64,000 bases of DNA from CAVSUZ01 sp963795415 (GTDB lineage: Bacteria > Pseudomonadota > Alphaproteobacteria > Acetobacterales > Acetobacteraceae). The DNA is taken from positions 62,001 to 126,000 of the forward strand of contig CAWCHQ010000002.1 of NCBI GenBank assembly GCA_963795415.1, in the 5' to 3' direction. Positions 7,416 through 17,180 of this stretch are shown here, in pieces. How positions within the stretch are numbered: the first letter of the stretch is position 1; each line of letters starts with the position of its first letter. The notes under the pieces were generated by a model. The model saw only the letters and a program-made list of their open reading frames with translations, was not told the DNA's origin and made no database searches. Both the position numbers and the translations under genes were made by a program.

Positions 7416-8900
7416 TCAGGCGGTGGTCCAGCCGAACGACCGGTCCATCGCCTTTCGCCAGGCCGCCCCCAGCCGGTCCCGCTCCGCCGCCGGCATCCGT
7501 GGCGACCAGATCCGCGTGGCACTCCAGTTGCGGGACAGGTCTTCCACGCCCGACCAAAGGCCGATCGCCAGCCCGGCCGCATACGCGGCGCCCAGGCATG
7601 TCGTCTCCGCCGTCCGTGGGCGGATAACGTCAACCCCCAGCATGTCCGCCTGGAACTGCATCAGCAGCTCATTACGAACCATTCCGCCATCTACCCGCAG
7701 CGACTGCATCGGTACTTCGCAGTCCTGCTCCATCGCCTGGACCACATCGCGCACCTGAAACGCCGTCGCTTCCAGCGCCGCCCGGGCTATGTGCCCGGCC
7801 GAGGCAAAGCGTGTCAGGCCGGCTATCACGCCGCGCGCATCGGCCCGCCAATACGGTGCATAAAGCCCGGAGAATGCGGGGACAAAATAGACATCGCCGT
7901 TGTCGCTGACGGATGCGGCCAACGGTTCGACTTCGTCGCTGGAAGCGATGATCCGCAGATTGTCGCGCAGCCATTGCACCAGCGCGCCGGTAATTGCAAT
8001 CGATCCTTCCAGGGCATAGACCGCTGGTGCGCCACCGAACTGATATCCGACCGTGGTCAGCAGCCCTGCCTTGGACTGCACCGGGTGGCCGCCCGTGTTC
8101 ATCAGCAGGAAGCAGCCGGTTCCGTACGTGTTCTTCGCCTCGCCAGGTTGAAAGCAGGTCTGGCCTACCAGCGCCGCCTGCTGGTCGCCGAGGATTGCCG
8201 CTATCGGCACGCCCGCCAGCTCGCCCGTCGCTTCGGCATAAACCGCGGATGATGGCACGATCAGCGGCAGCACCGCCCGGGGGATGCCGAAGGCGGCGAG
8301 CAGCGCATCATCCCAATCGAGTGTCGCGAGGTTCATCAGCATCGTCCGGCTGGCATTTGTTACATCGGTCACGTGCCGGCCGGTGAGGTGCCACATCAGC
8401 CATGCATCGATGGTCCCGAAGGCCAGGTCCCCCGCCTCGGCCCGATGGCGGACGTCAGGGATGTGGTCGATCAGCCAGCGCAGCTTCAGGGCACTGAAAT
8501 AGCTGGCGAGCGGCAGTCCTGTTGCTGCGCGGAATCGGTCCTGCCCGCCATCCTTCGCGAACGACGCGACCAGCGGATCGACCCGCGTATCCTGCCAGAC
8601 GAGCGCGTTATAGACCGGCTGGCCGGAGCAGCGATCCCACAGCAAGGTGGTCTCGCGCTGATTGGTAATACCCACCGCCGCTAGATCGCGGGCCGAGAGG
8701 CCGGCCTTTTGCAGGGCCTCGGCAATCACCGCCCTTGTGTTCGTCCAGATTTCCAGCGGGTCATGCTCAACCCAGCCGGGACGCGGAAAAATCTGCTCAT
8801 GCTCATGCTGCGCCAGAGCCACGATCTGTCCCGCACGATCGAACACAATAAACCGTGTGCTGGTGGTGCCCTGGTCGATGGCGCCGATGAACTGGTTCAT
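7416..8900 (-). CDS. glpK: glycerol kinase
   Basis: The 494-residue FGGY-family kinase phosphorylates glycerol to sn-glycerol 3-phosphate. It begins with the ATP-binding IGAIDQGTTSTRFIVFD and has the substrate motif NQRETTLLWD, GTIDAWLMWHLTG, the typical GDQQAALVGQ and the C-terminal LRVDGGMVRNELLMQFQADM. Length matches E. coli GlpK. No glpF, glpD or glpR is present in the window, so it is a lone glycerol gene here. It is probably co-directional with the downstream membrane gene, about 100 bases away. The start ATG is the one used across the family. Confidence 0.95.
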   Translation of the reverse strand: MNQFIGAIDQGTTSTRFIVFDRAGQIVALAQHEHEQIFPRPGWVEHDPLEIWTNTRAVIAEALQKAGLSARDLAAVGITNQRETTLLWDRCSGQPVYNALVWQDTRVDPLVASFAKDGGQDRFRAATGLPLASYFSALKLRWLIDHIPDVRHRAEAGDLAFGTIDAWLMWHLTGRHVTDVTNASRTMLMNLATLDWDDALLAAFGIPRAVLPLIVPSSAVYAEATGELAGVPIAAILGDQQAALVGQTCFQPGEAKNTYGTGCFLLMNTGGHPVQSKAGLLTTVGYQFGGAPAVYALEGSIAITGALVQWLRDNLRIIASSDEVEPLAASVSDNGDVYFVPAFSGLYAPYWRADARGVIAGLTRFASAGHIARAALEATAFQVRDVVQAMEQDCEVPMQSLRVDGGMVRNELLMQFQADMLGVDVIRPRTAETTCLGAAYAAGLAIGLWSGVEDLSRNWSATRIWSPRMPAAERDRLGAAWRKAMDRSFGWTTA

Positions 8901-8933
8901 GCGTTCCCCCGCACGATCTTCGACGGCTGGGGG

Positions 8934-9865
8934 TTAGGCCGCTTTTTCCCGGCGGCGGTCAATGCTCTGCGCTTCGACGAACAGCCGCTTGATCTGATGA
9001 TGACAGGTTTTCAGTTCGCGTTCGATGTCACTGACAATGTTCTCGACACCCGAGGAAGTCAGATGATCCTCGAAGTCCAGGCTGAGGGTGACGAGAACGG
9101 CTTCCGGCCCGATCTGCAGCGTGGCAAGTTCGCCCAGCCGGGCGAACTCCGGGCCAACCCGTGATCATCTTTGCTACGTCGTCGCGAATCTCCGGCAGGG
9201 CCGCCTCGCCGGTGAGCAGACCGTGACATTCCCGGGCGAGCAAAAGACCTGCGACTGCCAGTATTCCGGCGATGACGATCGATCCTACTCCATCCCACCA
9301 GGGATGGCCGGTCAGGCCGCTCAGCCCGATCCCGAGCGCTGCGGTGATGATGCCGAGCAGGGCGGCGGTATCCTCGAACAGCACCGCGAACACGCTGGGG
9401 TCCTTGCTGCGCCGGATCGCTGCGTAGGTGTGGCGGCCCTGTTGCGAACGCCGCAGGGTCCGCAGGCTTATGCACCAGGATATGCCTTCCGCCACCACCG
9501 CCAAAGCCGAGGACACCGAAGCTGATCCCGATGTCGGTTATCTGCTCGGGGTGCCCAATCTGGCGGATACCGTCCAGGAGCGAGACCCCGGCGCCCAGTC
9601 CGAACAGCATGACGGCCATCAGCAATGACCAGAAATAGACCTCCATCCCGTAGCCGAACGGATGGCTTTCATCTGGGGGATGCCGGCCGCGATGCAGGCC
9701 GACCAGCAGCAGGACCTCGTTGCCGCAATCGACCGTGGAGTGCACCGCCTCGCTCATCATCGAGGAGCTGCCGGTCAGGAACGCGGCTCCGTACTTGGCC
9801 ACGGCTATTGCCACGTTGGCTGCGAGAGCAGCGCAGGCGACGAAGGTCGATTCGTTCTGAGCCAT
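8934..9865 (-). pseudogene. CDF family cation diffusion facilitator, two frameshifts
   Basis: Three consecutive frames together encode one CDF (cation efflux) transporter, which would export Zn/Fe/Co-type divalent metal from the cytoplasm. The first frame starts MAQNESTFVACAA and includes the metal-site-like SEAVHSTVDCGNEVLLLVG and HPFGYGMEVYFWSLL. It shifts near 9505-9515, where removing one G from CTCGGCTTTG gives GVLALAVVAEG. The second frame carries the later helices to KMITGWPGV and shifts near 9145-9155 (an extra C). The third frame supplies the C-terminal cytoplasmic domain, ending QSIDRRREKAA at the TAA at 8934-8936. The family signature is intact once both bases are removed, which suggests sequence error, though a decayed gene cannot be excluded. 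Confidence 0.75.
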
Positions 9866-9947
9866 GCACGCGGAACGTCCGGGGCGGCCCACCGTTCGCC
9901 GGCTAAAGCCCTGGGAAAGCAGATTCGGTTTCTGCTACGGTTCCTGC

Positions 9948-11426
9948 GTGAGAACGACGCTTCTATCCGGTTTGCTTGCCATGCTCTGCCTGGGCGCGGC
10001 TGCTGCCCCAGCCGACCAGCCGGCCCATTCTTCTGTTACGGCATCCGAAAAGGAACGAGTTGGACTGCCGTCGGCTGCGGTCACCCACCATGAGCTGGTA
10101 CTCGCTGACCGGACGCTGCGCTTCACCGCCAAGGCAGGTGCTGTGCCATTGCGCGATCAGGATGGCAGTCCGACGGCCGAGATTGCCACGATCGCCTATA
10201 CTCTCGATGGAGCGGATCCCGCGTCCCGCCCGGTGGTGTTCGTGTTCAACGGCGGTCCCGGATTTGCATCGGGCTTTCTGCAACTCGGCGGCCTGGGACC
10301 GTGGCGTGTCCCGATGGCGGATGTGCCGTCCAGTCAGCCGCTGCCGCAGCCAAACGGTGACACCTGGTTGGATTTCGCGGACCTGGTGTTCATCGATCCG
10401 GTCGAGACCGGGTACAGCCGGTTCGCTACGCGTGATGAGGCGGTTCGCAAGCACATGCTGTCGGTGAACGGCGACATCCAGTATCTCGCCGAGGTCATCC
10501 GGCGCTGGCTTGAAGACGACCACCGCCTGCTTTCCCCCAAATTCATTGCCGGTGAAAGTTATGGCGGCTTCCGCGCGCCCCGCATCGCGCGCGTTCTGCA
10601 ATCGGAGCAGGGGGTGGGGATCAGTGGGTTGGTGTTGATATCGCCGCTGCTGGATTCGGGAGGACGGTCCTCGGCGCTTGACCCTCTCCGGTGGGTGGAG
10701 TTGCTGCCCACGTACGCGGCGGTCAACAGATCAGGCGGGGGTCCGGTTTCGGAAACCTCCCTGGCGGACGTAGAAGCCTATGCAATGGGCGAGTATCTGG
10801 CCGACGAGATCAAGCTGGCCCACGATCCCGCCGCGCTGGACCGCGTGACAGCGAAAGTGTCCGAATTCACCGGGCTTGATCCGGCGCTGGTGCACCGGAT
10901 GCGCGGGCGTATCGATCCGGCGACCTTCCTGCGCAGCAAGCAGCCTGGACGGATAGGCAGCCCGTATGACGCGACGCTGACCGATCCGCGGGCCGAAGAC
11001 TCCAACCCGTGGTTTCCGGAGCCGGATCCGCTCACGGCGCGCCTTACCGCTCCGTTCACGGGAGCGATGTTGCAGGTGTATCAATGGCTGGACTGGCACC
11101 CGGCGCAGCTGTACCGGCTGGTAAACTCCGCGGTTGCGCGAGAGTGGGACTGGAAGCAGGGCCGGCTGCCGCCGGAGGCGGTAACGGCGCTTCGTGTTGA
11201 TCTCGCGGTCGATGATCGCATGCGTGTGCTGATCGTGCACGGGCTGTACGATACGACGACGCCGTATTTCGCGACGAAGCTGATCCTCGATAGCACTCCG
11301 GATATTGGCACGCCGGACCGTATCCGACTGTTATGCCTGCCATCCGGACACATGGTCTATGCCGGGGACGAGACTCGCCGCGTGCTGCGGGAAGCCGCCC
11401 GGCAGCTGATCTCGCCTGGGGAGTAG
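9948..11426 (+). CDS. secreted S10 family serine carboxypeptidase
   Basis: The product is a peptidase S10 (carboxypeptidase Y-like) enzyme. The catalytic triad is visible: Ser in GESYGG, Asp in GLYDTTTP and His in LPSGHMVY. The oxyanion-region motif VFVFNGGPG and DPVETGYSRF are also typical. From a GTG at 9948 the N-terminus RTTLLSGLLAMLCLGAAAAP is a good Sec signal peptide, so the enzyme is probably periplasmic or exported. The frame is open from 9864, but that extension precedes the signal peptide and overlaps the CDF start. Family members act at acidic pH, and several Acetobacteraceae relatives are acidophiles; that link is only suggestive. The gene appears monocistronic. Confidence 0.85.
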   Translation: MRTTLLSGLLAMLCLGAAAAPADQPAHSSVTASEKERVGLPSAAVTHHELVLADRTLRFTAKAGAVPLRDQDGSPTAEIATIAYTLDGADPASRPVVFVFNGGPGFASGFLQLGGLGPWRVPMADVPSSQPLPQPNGDTWLDFADLVFIDPVETGYSRFATRDEAVRKHMLSVNGDIQYLAEVIRRWLEDDHRLLSPKFIAGESYGGFRAPRIARVLQSEQGVGISGLVLISPLLDSGGRSSALDPLRWVELLPTYAAVNRSGGGPVSETSLADVEAYAMGEYLADEIKLAHDPAALDRVTAKVSEFTGLDPALVHRMRGRIDPATFLRSKQPGRIGSPYDATLTDPRAEDSNPWFPEPDPLTARLTAPFTGAMLQVYQWLDWHPAQLYRLVNSAVAREWDWKQGRLPPEAVTALRVDLAVDDRMRVLIVHGLYDTTTPYFATKLILDSTPDIGTPDRIRLLCLPSGHMVYAGDETRRVLREAARQLISPGE

Positions 11427-11480
11427 TGACGTCAGGATTTGATTAGTATCGATTTTTCTCTGAAAGTCGATACGCGCTTG

Positions 11481-11553
11481 TTGTCTGAGGATCCGATTCA
11501 CGCGACGAAGCGTGCGCGCTTCGCGACTCACGCTTCTCTGCGATCGGATACTA
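11481..11553 (-). repeat. 73-bp palindromic dispersed element, copy B
   Basis: The reverse complement of this stretch matches 3505-3580 along its whole length with about ten mismatches and a 3-base gap. The inner hairpin CGAAGCG-TGCG-CGCTTCG at 11506-11523 is perfect here. It lies between the convergent S10 peptidase and aldo/keto reductase genes and reaches the reductase stop codon at 11551. It may also act as a bidirectional transcription stop. Confidence 0.7.
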
Positions 11554-12546
11554 ACGTGCTTCTTCCACCAAGCGACGCTGCAGGGCCGCGATATCCGCCA
11601 ACGTCGTCTGCGACAATGGTCCCTTTTCAGCAGCCGCGATCGCCTGCTCGAATTGGTCCAATGTCGCCACGCCGATCAACGCCGTGCTTATTCCAGGATG
11701 AGAGATGGTGTAACGAACGCTGATCTCGGCCAGCGACCCGCCGCGCCCTGAGGTTACGAGCGGCAGAAAAAACTGCGCGTGACGCAGGTCATCCTGGTAG
11801 GCATGCGCTGACCCGATCGGCTCCGGCGGCGGGCTGGCAATGGGATGGCGCTCGACCGTGCCGGACAGTGCTCCGCCAGCCAAAACGCGAATACCGATAC
11901 CTCCCATTCCGGCGGCCTGCATCCTGCTGAGCAGGTTGTGATAATCCTGGGCGGGATAGCCGGCCGGAATGGCCTCGCCAGGGCTAGGGTTGAGCATGTT
12001 GTATGGCACTTGTGCGCTGTGCAGGACGCCGGAATTGACGACCCCATGCAACGCGCTGGTTTCACCTGTCGCCGTAATGCCAAAGAAGCGGATTTTTCCC
12101 TGTTCCTTCAGGCGCTGAAAGGCCAGCACGACCTCGTTGAGAACTGCAGTTGCAGTGACTGCGCCAGGTGCGTCCTGCTCGGTAATCGGGTTATGAAGCT
12201 GGAACAGATCCACGTGCGGTTGCCCGAGCCGCCGCAGGCTTGCTTCCAGGGAGGCCGCGATGGCGGGTGCGATATTGTGCTTTTCGTGGTCCTTGAGCCG
12301 AACCTTGGTCCCTACCAGCGCATCGGGTTTCAACCTCGCGAGGACGCGACCGAGATTTATCTCGGATTGGCCGTCGCCATACATCGCCGCCGTATCGAAA
12401 TAGTTGACTCCAGCCTCTATGGCGCGGGCCACGGCGCGTTCCTGGTCCGCGGGATCGCCGCGCACCATCAGTCCACCGACGGCTCCGCAGCCCAGGCCCA
12501 GCACTGATACTGACAGACCGGTCCGGCCAAACGGTCGCGTTTCCAT
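11551..12546 (-). CDS. aldo/keto reductase
   Basis: The 331-residue protein is an NAD(P)H-dependent aldo/keto reductase with the (alpha/beta)8 fold. The catalytic tetrad can be placed at Asp and Tyr of YFDTAAMYGDGQSE, Lys of GTKVRL, and His of VDLFQLHNP. RYTISHPGISTALIGVATLDQF is the typical cofactor-binding late segment. It resembles the YajO/L-glyceraldehyde reductase-like subgroup more than the short eukaryotic-type AKRs. It lies 15 bases after the TRAP permease gene on the same strand, so it may reduce or oxidise the imported substrate, which is unknown. The start is the ATG that opens the METRPFGRTGLSVSVLGLG family N-terminus. Confidence 0.85.
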   Translation of the reverse strand: METRPFGRTGLSVSVLGLGCGAVGGLMVRGDPADQERAVARAIEAGVNYFDTAAMYGDGQSEINLGRVLARLKPDALVGTKVRLKDHEKHNIAPAIAASLEASLRRLGQPHVDLFQLHNPITEQDAPGAVTATAVLNEVVLAFQRLKEQGKIRFFGITATGETSALHGVVNSGVLHSAQVPYNMLNPSPGEAIPAGYPAQDYHNLLSRMQAAGMGGIGIRVLAGGALSGTVERHPIASPPPEPIGSAHAYQDDLRHAQFFLPLVTSGRGGSLAEISVRYTISHPGISTALIGVATLDQFEQAIAAAEKGPLSQTTLADIAALQRRLVEEAR

Positions 12547-12561
12547 GACATCTCCTGTTGA

Positions 12562-14418
12562 TTACGAAATTCCGAGCCACCGCGGCAAAGCAAGGGTGAT
12601 CGCTGGAACGAATGCAAGCAATAGCAGCGCGCCAAGCACGATGGTCAGGTATTTCAGGACCGGAGCTGCGACACGCTCCATCGGAACTTCCCCCACCGCG
12701 CAAGCCGTGTAGAGACCGACCCCAAGCGGCGGGGCAAACAGTCCGATACCCATGGAGATGATCAGCAATATCCCGAAATGCAGAGGGTTGATTCCGAGTT
12801 TCTGTGCCGCGGGCAGCAGCAGCGGCCCGAAGATGATCAGTGCCGGCGCGCCTTCCAGCACCGAGCCCATGACGATCAGCATTGCGATGGCAATGAGCAG
12901 AAACGCCCAGGTTCCCGACGACGCGCCGACGGCTGCGAGGGAGGCGGCCATGTTCTGCGGGATCAGGTTGACTGTGAGCAGATAGCTGAGCAGCTCGGCC
13001 GAGGCGACGATGAAAAGGATCATTCCTGACAGTGATGACGAGCGCACCAGGAAATCGCTGAAGGAGCGCAAGCTCATTTCCCGGAAGGCAATACCACCGG
13101 TGAGCAGGGCATACAGCACCGCGACGGAGGAAACTTCCGTCGGCGTTGCGATTCCTCCGACAATACCGCCAACGATGATGACGATCAGAATGACGCCGGT
13201 AAGCGCGCCGGCCGTGGTGCGCAGAATATAACCCGCCGAATGTTGCGCAGCGGCTGTTACCGGGCGTCTGCGCCCCCTTGCGGACAAGACGGCCACGAGG
13301 ATCAGTGCCGCGGCCATCACGCCGGCGGGCAGAAGCCCCGCAATGAACAGGCCGGCAATCGAGACGTTGGCGACGTAGCCAAGGATGATCATGTTTATGC
13401 AGGGCGGAATGGTCTCGCCCATTACGGCGGTTGCGGCGAGCAGCGCCACCGCGTCATTCTCGTCGTAGCCCGATTGACGCATGGCCGGCAGCATGATCGA
13501 TCCTACGGCCGCCACGTCGGCGCTTTTGGATCCCGAGATGCCGGAGAACACCGCCATTGCCGCGATCATCACCACACTCAGGCCGCCGCGGACACCTCCG
13601 ATTACCAGATCCAGGAATGCGATCAGGCGGCTGGACATTCCGTTGACGCCCATCACGAGTTCGGCGAGGACAAAGAAGGGGATGGCCAGGAGTACGAAAT
13701 TGGCCACGCCGGACTGCATCTCCTGCGAAAACTGGATGATCGGAAGGGAGCTGGTGACGGCCATGTAGGCCAGGCCGCCGGCGGCGAGGGCGAACGCCAC
13801 GGGGACCGCGGCGACCAGGCACGCCGCGTCGATAGCCAGCATCACCCAGACACCCGCCTTGGCCGAGGCCGGCGCGACTGCGCCCCAGATGAGCAAGGCA
13901 GCTGTTGCGATGGCGACGGTCGCGCCCGATTCCAGCAGCGGTCTTATCGGAATGCGCCAAACGTGAAACAATGCGAAGAAGGTCATCGCTGCGCCGCCGA
14001 CAAGCAGCGGGTAGTAGTCGATGCTCGCGGGCAGAATGCCGGTTAGCGTTGTCTGGCCGGCGACACTTTGCAGCAGGGGAACCGATGCCCAGGTCAAACA
14101 GGCGGACACGAGCAGGACGACCCAGGCTGCGAATCCGTCGGCGCGCTCGGCGTGCCTGCCGGTCAGGGCGTTACGGAACACACGAACGCCAAGATGCTCG
14201 CTACGATAAAGTGTAAGGGCACTGCCGAGGAAGGTGATGGCGATGAGGACTGCGATCGCCACCTCATCGCCCCATTGCAGCGGGTTCGAGAGAAAATAGC
14301 GGAACACCACGTCGGCGAACACGACACAGACGCCGCCCGCCAGGACCAGCGCACAGAGCACGCCGACCACGAAAGCGACGGCCCGCTCAGGCAAGGGCCG
14401 TGCGGGAGGGGCAGGCAC
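12562..14418 (-). CDS. TRAP transporter fused permease (DctQ-DctM)
   Basis: This 618-residue membrane protein joins the small (DctQ) and large (DctM) TRAP subunits. Residues up to about 170 form the four-helix DctQ part (FRYFLSNPLQWGDEVAIAV motif). The rest is the DctM part, with GISGSKSADVAAVGSIM and FAPPLGVGLYTACAVGEVPM near the end. TRAP systems import organic acids using ion gradients and a binding protein. Translation starts at GTG 14418, one base after the stop of the binding-protein gene. Fused permeases are common in some TRAP families. The order dctP-dctQM-AKR points to uptake and processing of one compound, identity unknown. Confidence 0.9.
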   Translation of the reverse strand: MPAPPARPLPERAVAFVVGVLCALVLAGGVCVVFADVVFRYFLSNPLQWGDEVAIAVLIAITFLGSALTLYRSEHLGVRVFRNALTGRHAERADGFAAWVVLLVSACLTWASVPLLQSVAGQTTLTGILPASIDYYPLLVGGAAMTFFALFHVWRIPIRPLLESGATVAIATAALLIWGAVAPASAKAGVWVMLAIDAACLVAAVPVAFALAAGGLAYMAVTSSLPIIQFSQEMQSGVANFVLLAIPFFVLAELVMGVNGMSSRLIAFLDLVIGGVRGGLSVVMIAAMAVFSGISGSKSADVAAVGSIMLPAMRQSGYDENDAVALLAATAVMGETIPPCINMIILGYVANVSIAGLFIAGLLPAGVMAAALILVAVLSARGRRRPVTAAAQHSAGYILRTTAGALTGVILIVIIVGGIVGGIATPTEVSSVAVLYALLTGGIAFREMSLRSFSDFLVRSSSLSGMILFIVASAELLSYLLTVNLIPQNMAASLAAVGASSGTWAFLLIAIAMLIVMGSVLEGAPALIIFGPLLLPAAQKLGINPLHFGILLIISMGIGLFAPPLGVGLYTACAVGEVPMERVAAPVLKYLTIVLGALLLLAFVPAITLALPRWLGIS

Positions 14419-14419
14419 G

Positions 14420-15481
14420 TCAGATGGTCTGGCCGGTAACTTTTAATATGGCCTGCAGCACGGGTTTGGTATCGGGATGCTGATCGGGGAAGCTTTTCCA
14501 CAGCGGTTTGACCTCATCGGCCAGCTTGGTGCGGTCGATATCGATCATCTTCACGCCATTCTGCTTCAACGCGTCCAATGCCTGCTGTGCTGCAGCGGCC
14601 GCCTTGGGGCGCTGATACGCGATGGCGGCCTTGGCGGCTTCCCGGACGGCGGTCTGATCGGCCGCGGAAAGCCGTTTTATAGTCGCGTCAGAAATTACCG
14701 GAGCCAGAGGGTCGAAGATGTGGCGCGTGAGGGTGAGATTCTTGGCGACCTCGTAGAGTTTGTATTGCAGGATGGTCGGTGAATCGTGGCCGAGGCCATC
14801 GATCACACCTGTTTGCAAGGAGACGTAGACCTCATTGAACGCCATCGGGACAGGGTCCGCCCCGAGCAGCTTGAAAGTCTGCACGAAGGTCGGTGACGGC
14901 AGCACACGGAGTTTCTTTCCGTGGAAGTCGGCCGGAGTGGTGATCGGGGTTTTGCACAGCACGTTCCGGCCGCCGAAGTTGAAACACCACCCCAGGATTT
15001 CCGACCTGGTTTTCTTCTTGAAGATGTCCTGAAGCTGAGTTCCTGCGCTGCCGTCCATGACCTGACCGAGCTGTTCCAGGGAGTTGAACAGAAATCCAAT
15101 CGTCAGCACGCCCAGATCGGGGACGATCGGGGACCAGTCCGATATTGCCAGCATCATATCGAGCGTGCCGGTATTGAGCTGGTTGGGATATTTGTCCTCC
15201 GGACCCAACTGGCTGTCGCCGTAAAAGATTGCGCCGACATTCCCGTTGGTCTTGCTGGTCAGCTCCGATACGAATTTGTCGAAGAAGACGGTGTGGGCAT
15301 TCTCGGTGTGCGTCGGCTGGGAAGATCCGAGCTTGATGGTGTATTGCTTGCCTTGTTGGCCGCGGATGCCGGACTTGGTTGCGGCTCTCGCCGCGTGGCT
15401 TTTGGCAAGAAGAGCTGCCGATGGCGCCGCGGCAATGAATTTGACCAGGTCACGACGAGAGAATCCAGGCTGTTCGCGCAT
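14420..15481 (-). CDS. TRAP transporter substrate-binding protein (DctP family), Tat-like signal
   Basis: The 353-residue protein is a DctP/TAXI-type periplasmic solute receptor. It has an N-terminal SRRDLVKFIAAAPSAALLA signal whose twin arginine fits Tat export, a GDSQLGPEDKYPNQLNTGTL segment, GWCFNFGGRNVLC, and the family QTGVIDGLGHDSPT motif. The ligand is unknown. An arginine contacting a carboxylate is usual in this family, but I cannot pin it here. It is the first TRAP gene, about 70 bases downstream of the PQQ-like propeller gene on the same strand. Tat export would mean it folds before export. Confidence 0.88.
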   Translation of the reverse strand: MREQPGFSRRDLVKFIAAAPSAALLAKSHAARAATKSGIRGQQGKQYTIKLGSSQPTHTENAHTVFFDKFVSELTSKTNGNVGAIFYGDSQLGPEDKYPNQLNTGTLDMMLAISDWSPIVPDLGVLTIGFLFNSLEQLGQVMDGSAGTQLQDIFKKKTRSEILGWCFNFGGRNVLCKTPITTPADFHGKKLRVLPSPTFVQTFKLLGADPVPMAFNEVYVSLQTGVIDGLGHDSPTILQYKLYEVAKNLTLTRHIFDPLAPVISDATIKRLSAADQTAVREAAKAAIAYQRPKAAAAAQQALDALKQNGVKMIDIDRTKLADEVKPLWKSFPDQHPDTKPVLQAILKVTGQTI

Positions 15482-15552
15482 GAACGGTCTCCTTCGCTGA
15501 AGCTGCGTGCAAGCTATTCCCCTGAAGGAAGTGTTTGAAGGGACTGGCGACG

Positions 15553-17022
15553 TTACGGGCCGGTCCAGGTGAACGCGTACACGTGACCGTCCCCTGCGAT
15601 AAGAAGGCGCTGGCCGGCCATAAGGGGCGTCACCATGCGCCGCAGGCCGGGGAGGGGCTCAGGGCTGGACCATAGCGGCGCTCCGGTATCGCTGCGGAAC
15701 GCATGCAGCCGGTTGTCGCCTTGCGCGCCTGCAACCCAGACGATCGGCTGGGACGTGCCATCGGTTGTTGTAACCATCGCCGAGCCGCCGCCATCGAGAG
15801 GAGCGCACCAAAGGGGCGCGACACCCGAGCGGGTGACCGCCACGGCCTCCAATCCTCCGGATCCACGGCCGGGGCAGACCGGCCCGCGTGCCTGGAAGGC
15901 GACGATCTCGCGGTTCTGGTCAGGGAAGAAGGCAGGCGCCGTTATGATCGAGGTATTCGCCACACGGCGCACCGCGATCTGACCGCCGATTCCGCCAAGG
16001 TTCTTGCGGTCCAGCAGATAGGCGTCGCCGTCCTTTCCAAGGGCCAGCAGCAGCGGCGCGCCGTCGGCATCGAACGGCATCGGGTTGACACCGCTCATGT
16101 CCAGATCGTCGTCGTCCAGTTCCTTCCAGTTGCGGGGTGCATAGAAATCAGCCGGGTTCGTGTTGTGAGCCAGGTCCGGGCCGAGCCGGAACACGCCCTC
16201 CCCATCGGCCCATTGCTCGCCCGTCTGGGTGTTTCCGGTCGTCACGAACAGCGCTCCGTCCGCGGCTGCAATCCCACCCGGCGCCCAGATGCCGCCTTTG
16301 AGACCGCGTGTTGCCCAGGCAAAGGCCGTGTGGGGGGAACTGACGGTCAGGCCGAGCACGATCCCATGGTAACGTCCGCAATCACCCCAGTTGCCGGCAT
16401 AGGCAACATAGACGCGCCCGTCCATGAGGGCGAGCGCCGCGCGCTGGTTCTGCTCCGGCGGGGTGAACGCGACGCCGCGGGAACGGAGGGCCGCTTCCGC
16501 ATCAACTGGCCAGCCGGCCAGGACCTTCCCGTCGGTGACGGACAGACCGAAGATCAGGTGCGCCGGGGTGCCGTCGCGGTCCACCATCGCGTCCAGGTAC
16601 AGCGTCCCGGTGGCGGCATCGATCGCGGGGGTTCCTGTAATGCCGAGCGGATTGATGTTGCCGCAGGGCAAGGCTGAACGCGGCGCCGGGCTGCCGAGCA
16701 CGACGCGCCACAGGGTGCGTCCCGTCGTTTCATCCAGCGCCTGCACAACATCGCTTTCGGTTGCGACGATTATCTCTCCGCTCCGGCTGTCCGGCGCGCG
16801 CCAGTAGAGCGGCTGGGCATAGACGTGACCATCGATCGCTCCACTGAAGGCAGTGTCCCGGTGCATCGATTGCGCCGCGCGCCAGGTCAGGCTCGGCTCA
16901 ATGAAGTTGCCACTGCGCTGCGGATCGCCGTGATAGGTCAGAACGCTGTTTCCGGGCGGGGTGGCAGCAGCGGCGGGCAAGCTGATGGAAAGCAGCAGGA
17001 TCAGAGCTGTCAGGTTGCGCAT
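15553..17022 (-). CDS. secreted PQQ-like beta-propeller protein
   Basis: From the ATG at 17022 this 489-residue protein starts MRNLTALILLLSISLPAAAA, a clear Sec signal peptide. The body carries repeated beta-propeller blades of the PQQ type (for example ALDETTGRTLWRVVLG, AIDAATGTLYLDAMV and FRSDTGAPLWSS). It lacks an obvious quinoprotein dehydrogenase active site, so I call it PQQ-like rather than an enzyme. The longer frame start at 17079 would only add residues before the signal peptide. It is co-directional with the TRAP genes, but the 71-base gap leaves operon membership open. It could be a periplasmic binding or assembly protein. Confidence 0.75.
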   Translation of the reverse strand: MRNLTALILLLSISLPAAAATPPGNSVLTYHGDPQRSGNFIEPSLTWRAAQSMHRDTAFSGAIDGHVYAQPLYWRAPDSRSGEIIVATESDVVQALDETTGRTLWRVVLGSPAPRSALPCGNINPLGITGTPAIDAATGTLYLDAMVDRDGTPAHLIFGLSVTDGKVLAGWPVDAEAALRSRGVAFTPPEQNQRAALALMDGRVYVAYAGNWGDCGRYHGIVLGLTVSSPHTAFAWATRGLKGGIWAPGGIAAADGALFVTTGNTQTGEQWADGEGVFRLGPDLAHNTNPADFYAPRNWKELDDDDLDMSGVNPMPFDADGAPLLLALGKDGDAYLLDRKNLGGIGGQIAVRRVANTSIITAPAFFPDQNREIVAFQARGPVCPGRGSGGLEAVAVTRSGVAPLWCAPLDGGGSAMVTTTDGTSQPIVWVAGAQGDNRLHAFRSDTGAPLWSSPEPLPGLRRMVTPLMAGQRLLIAGDGHVYAFTWTGP

Positions 17023-17180
17023 GACGCCAGTGTCCCCGGCACGGGGCGGCATGCAAGTGCCGGTTGCGTGAGCGATCAACGAGCAGGGAGGGATGCGCCA
17101 GCCTTCATCAGCAAGGCTTCCGCCGCATCGAGTATAGCGACAAGATGCCCCAAAAATTCATCCCACGGGAGATGAGACCG

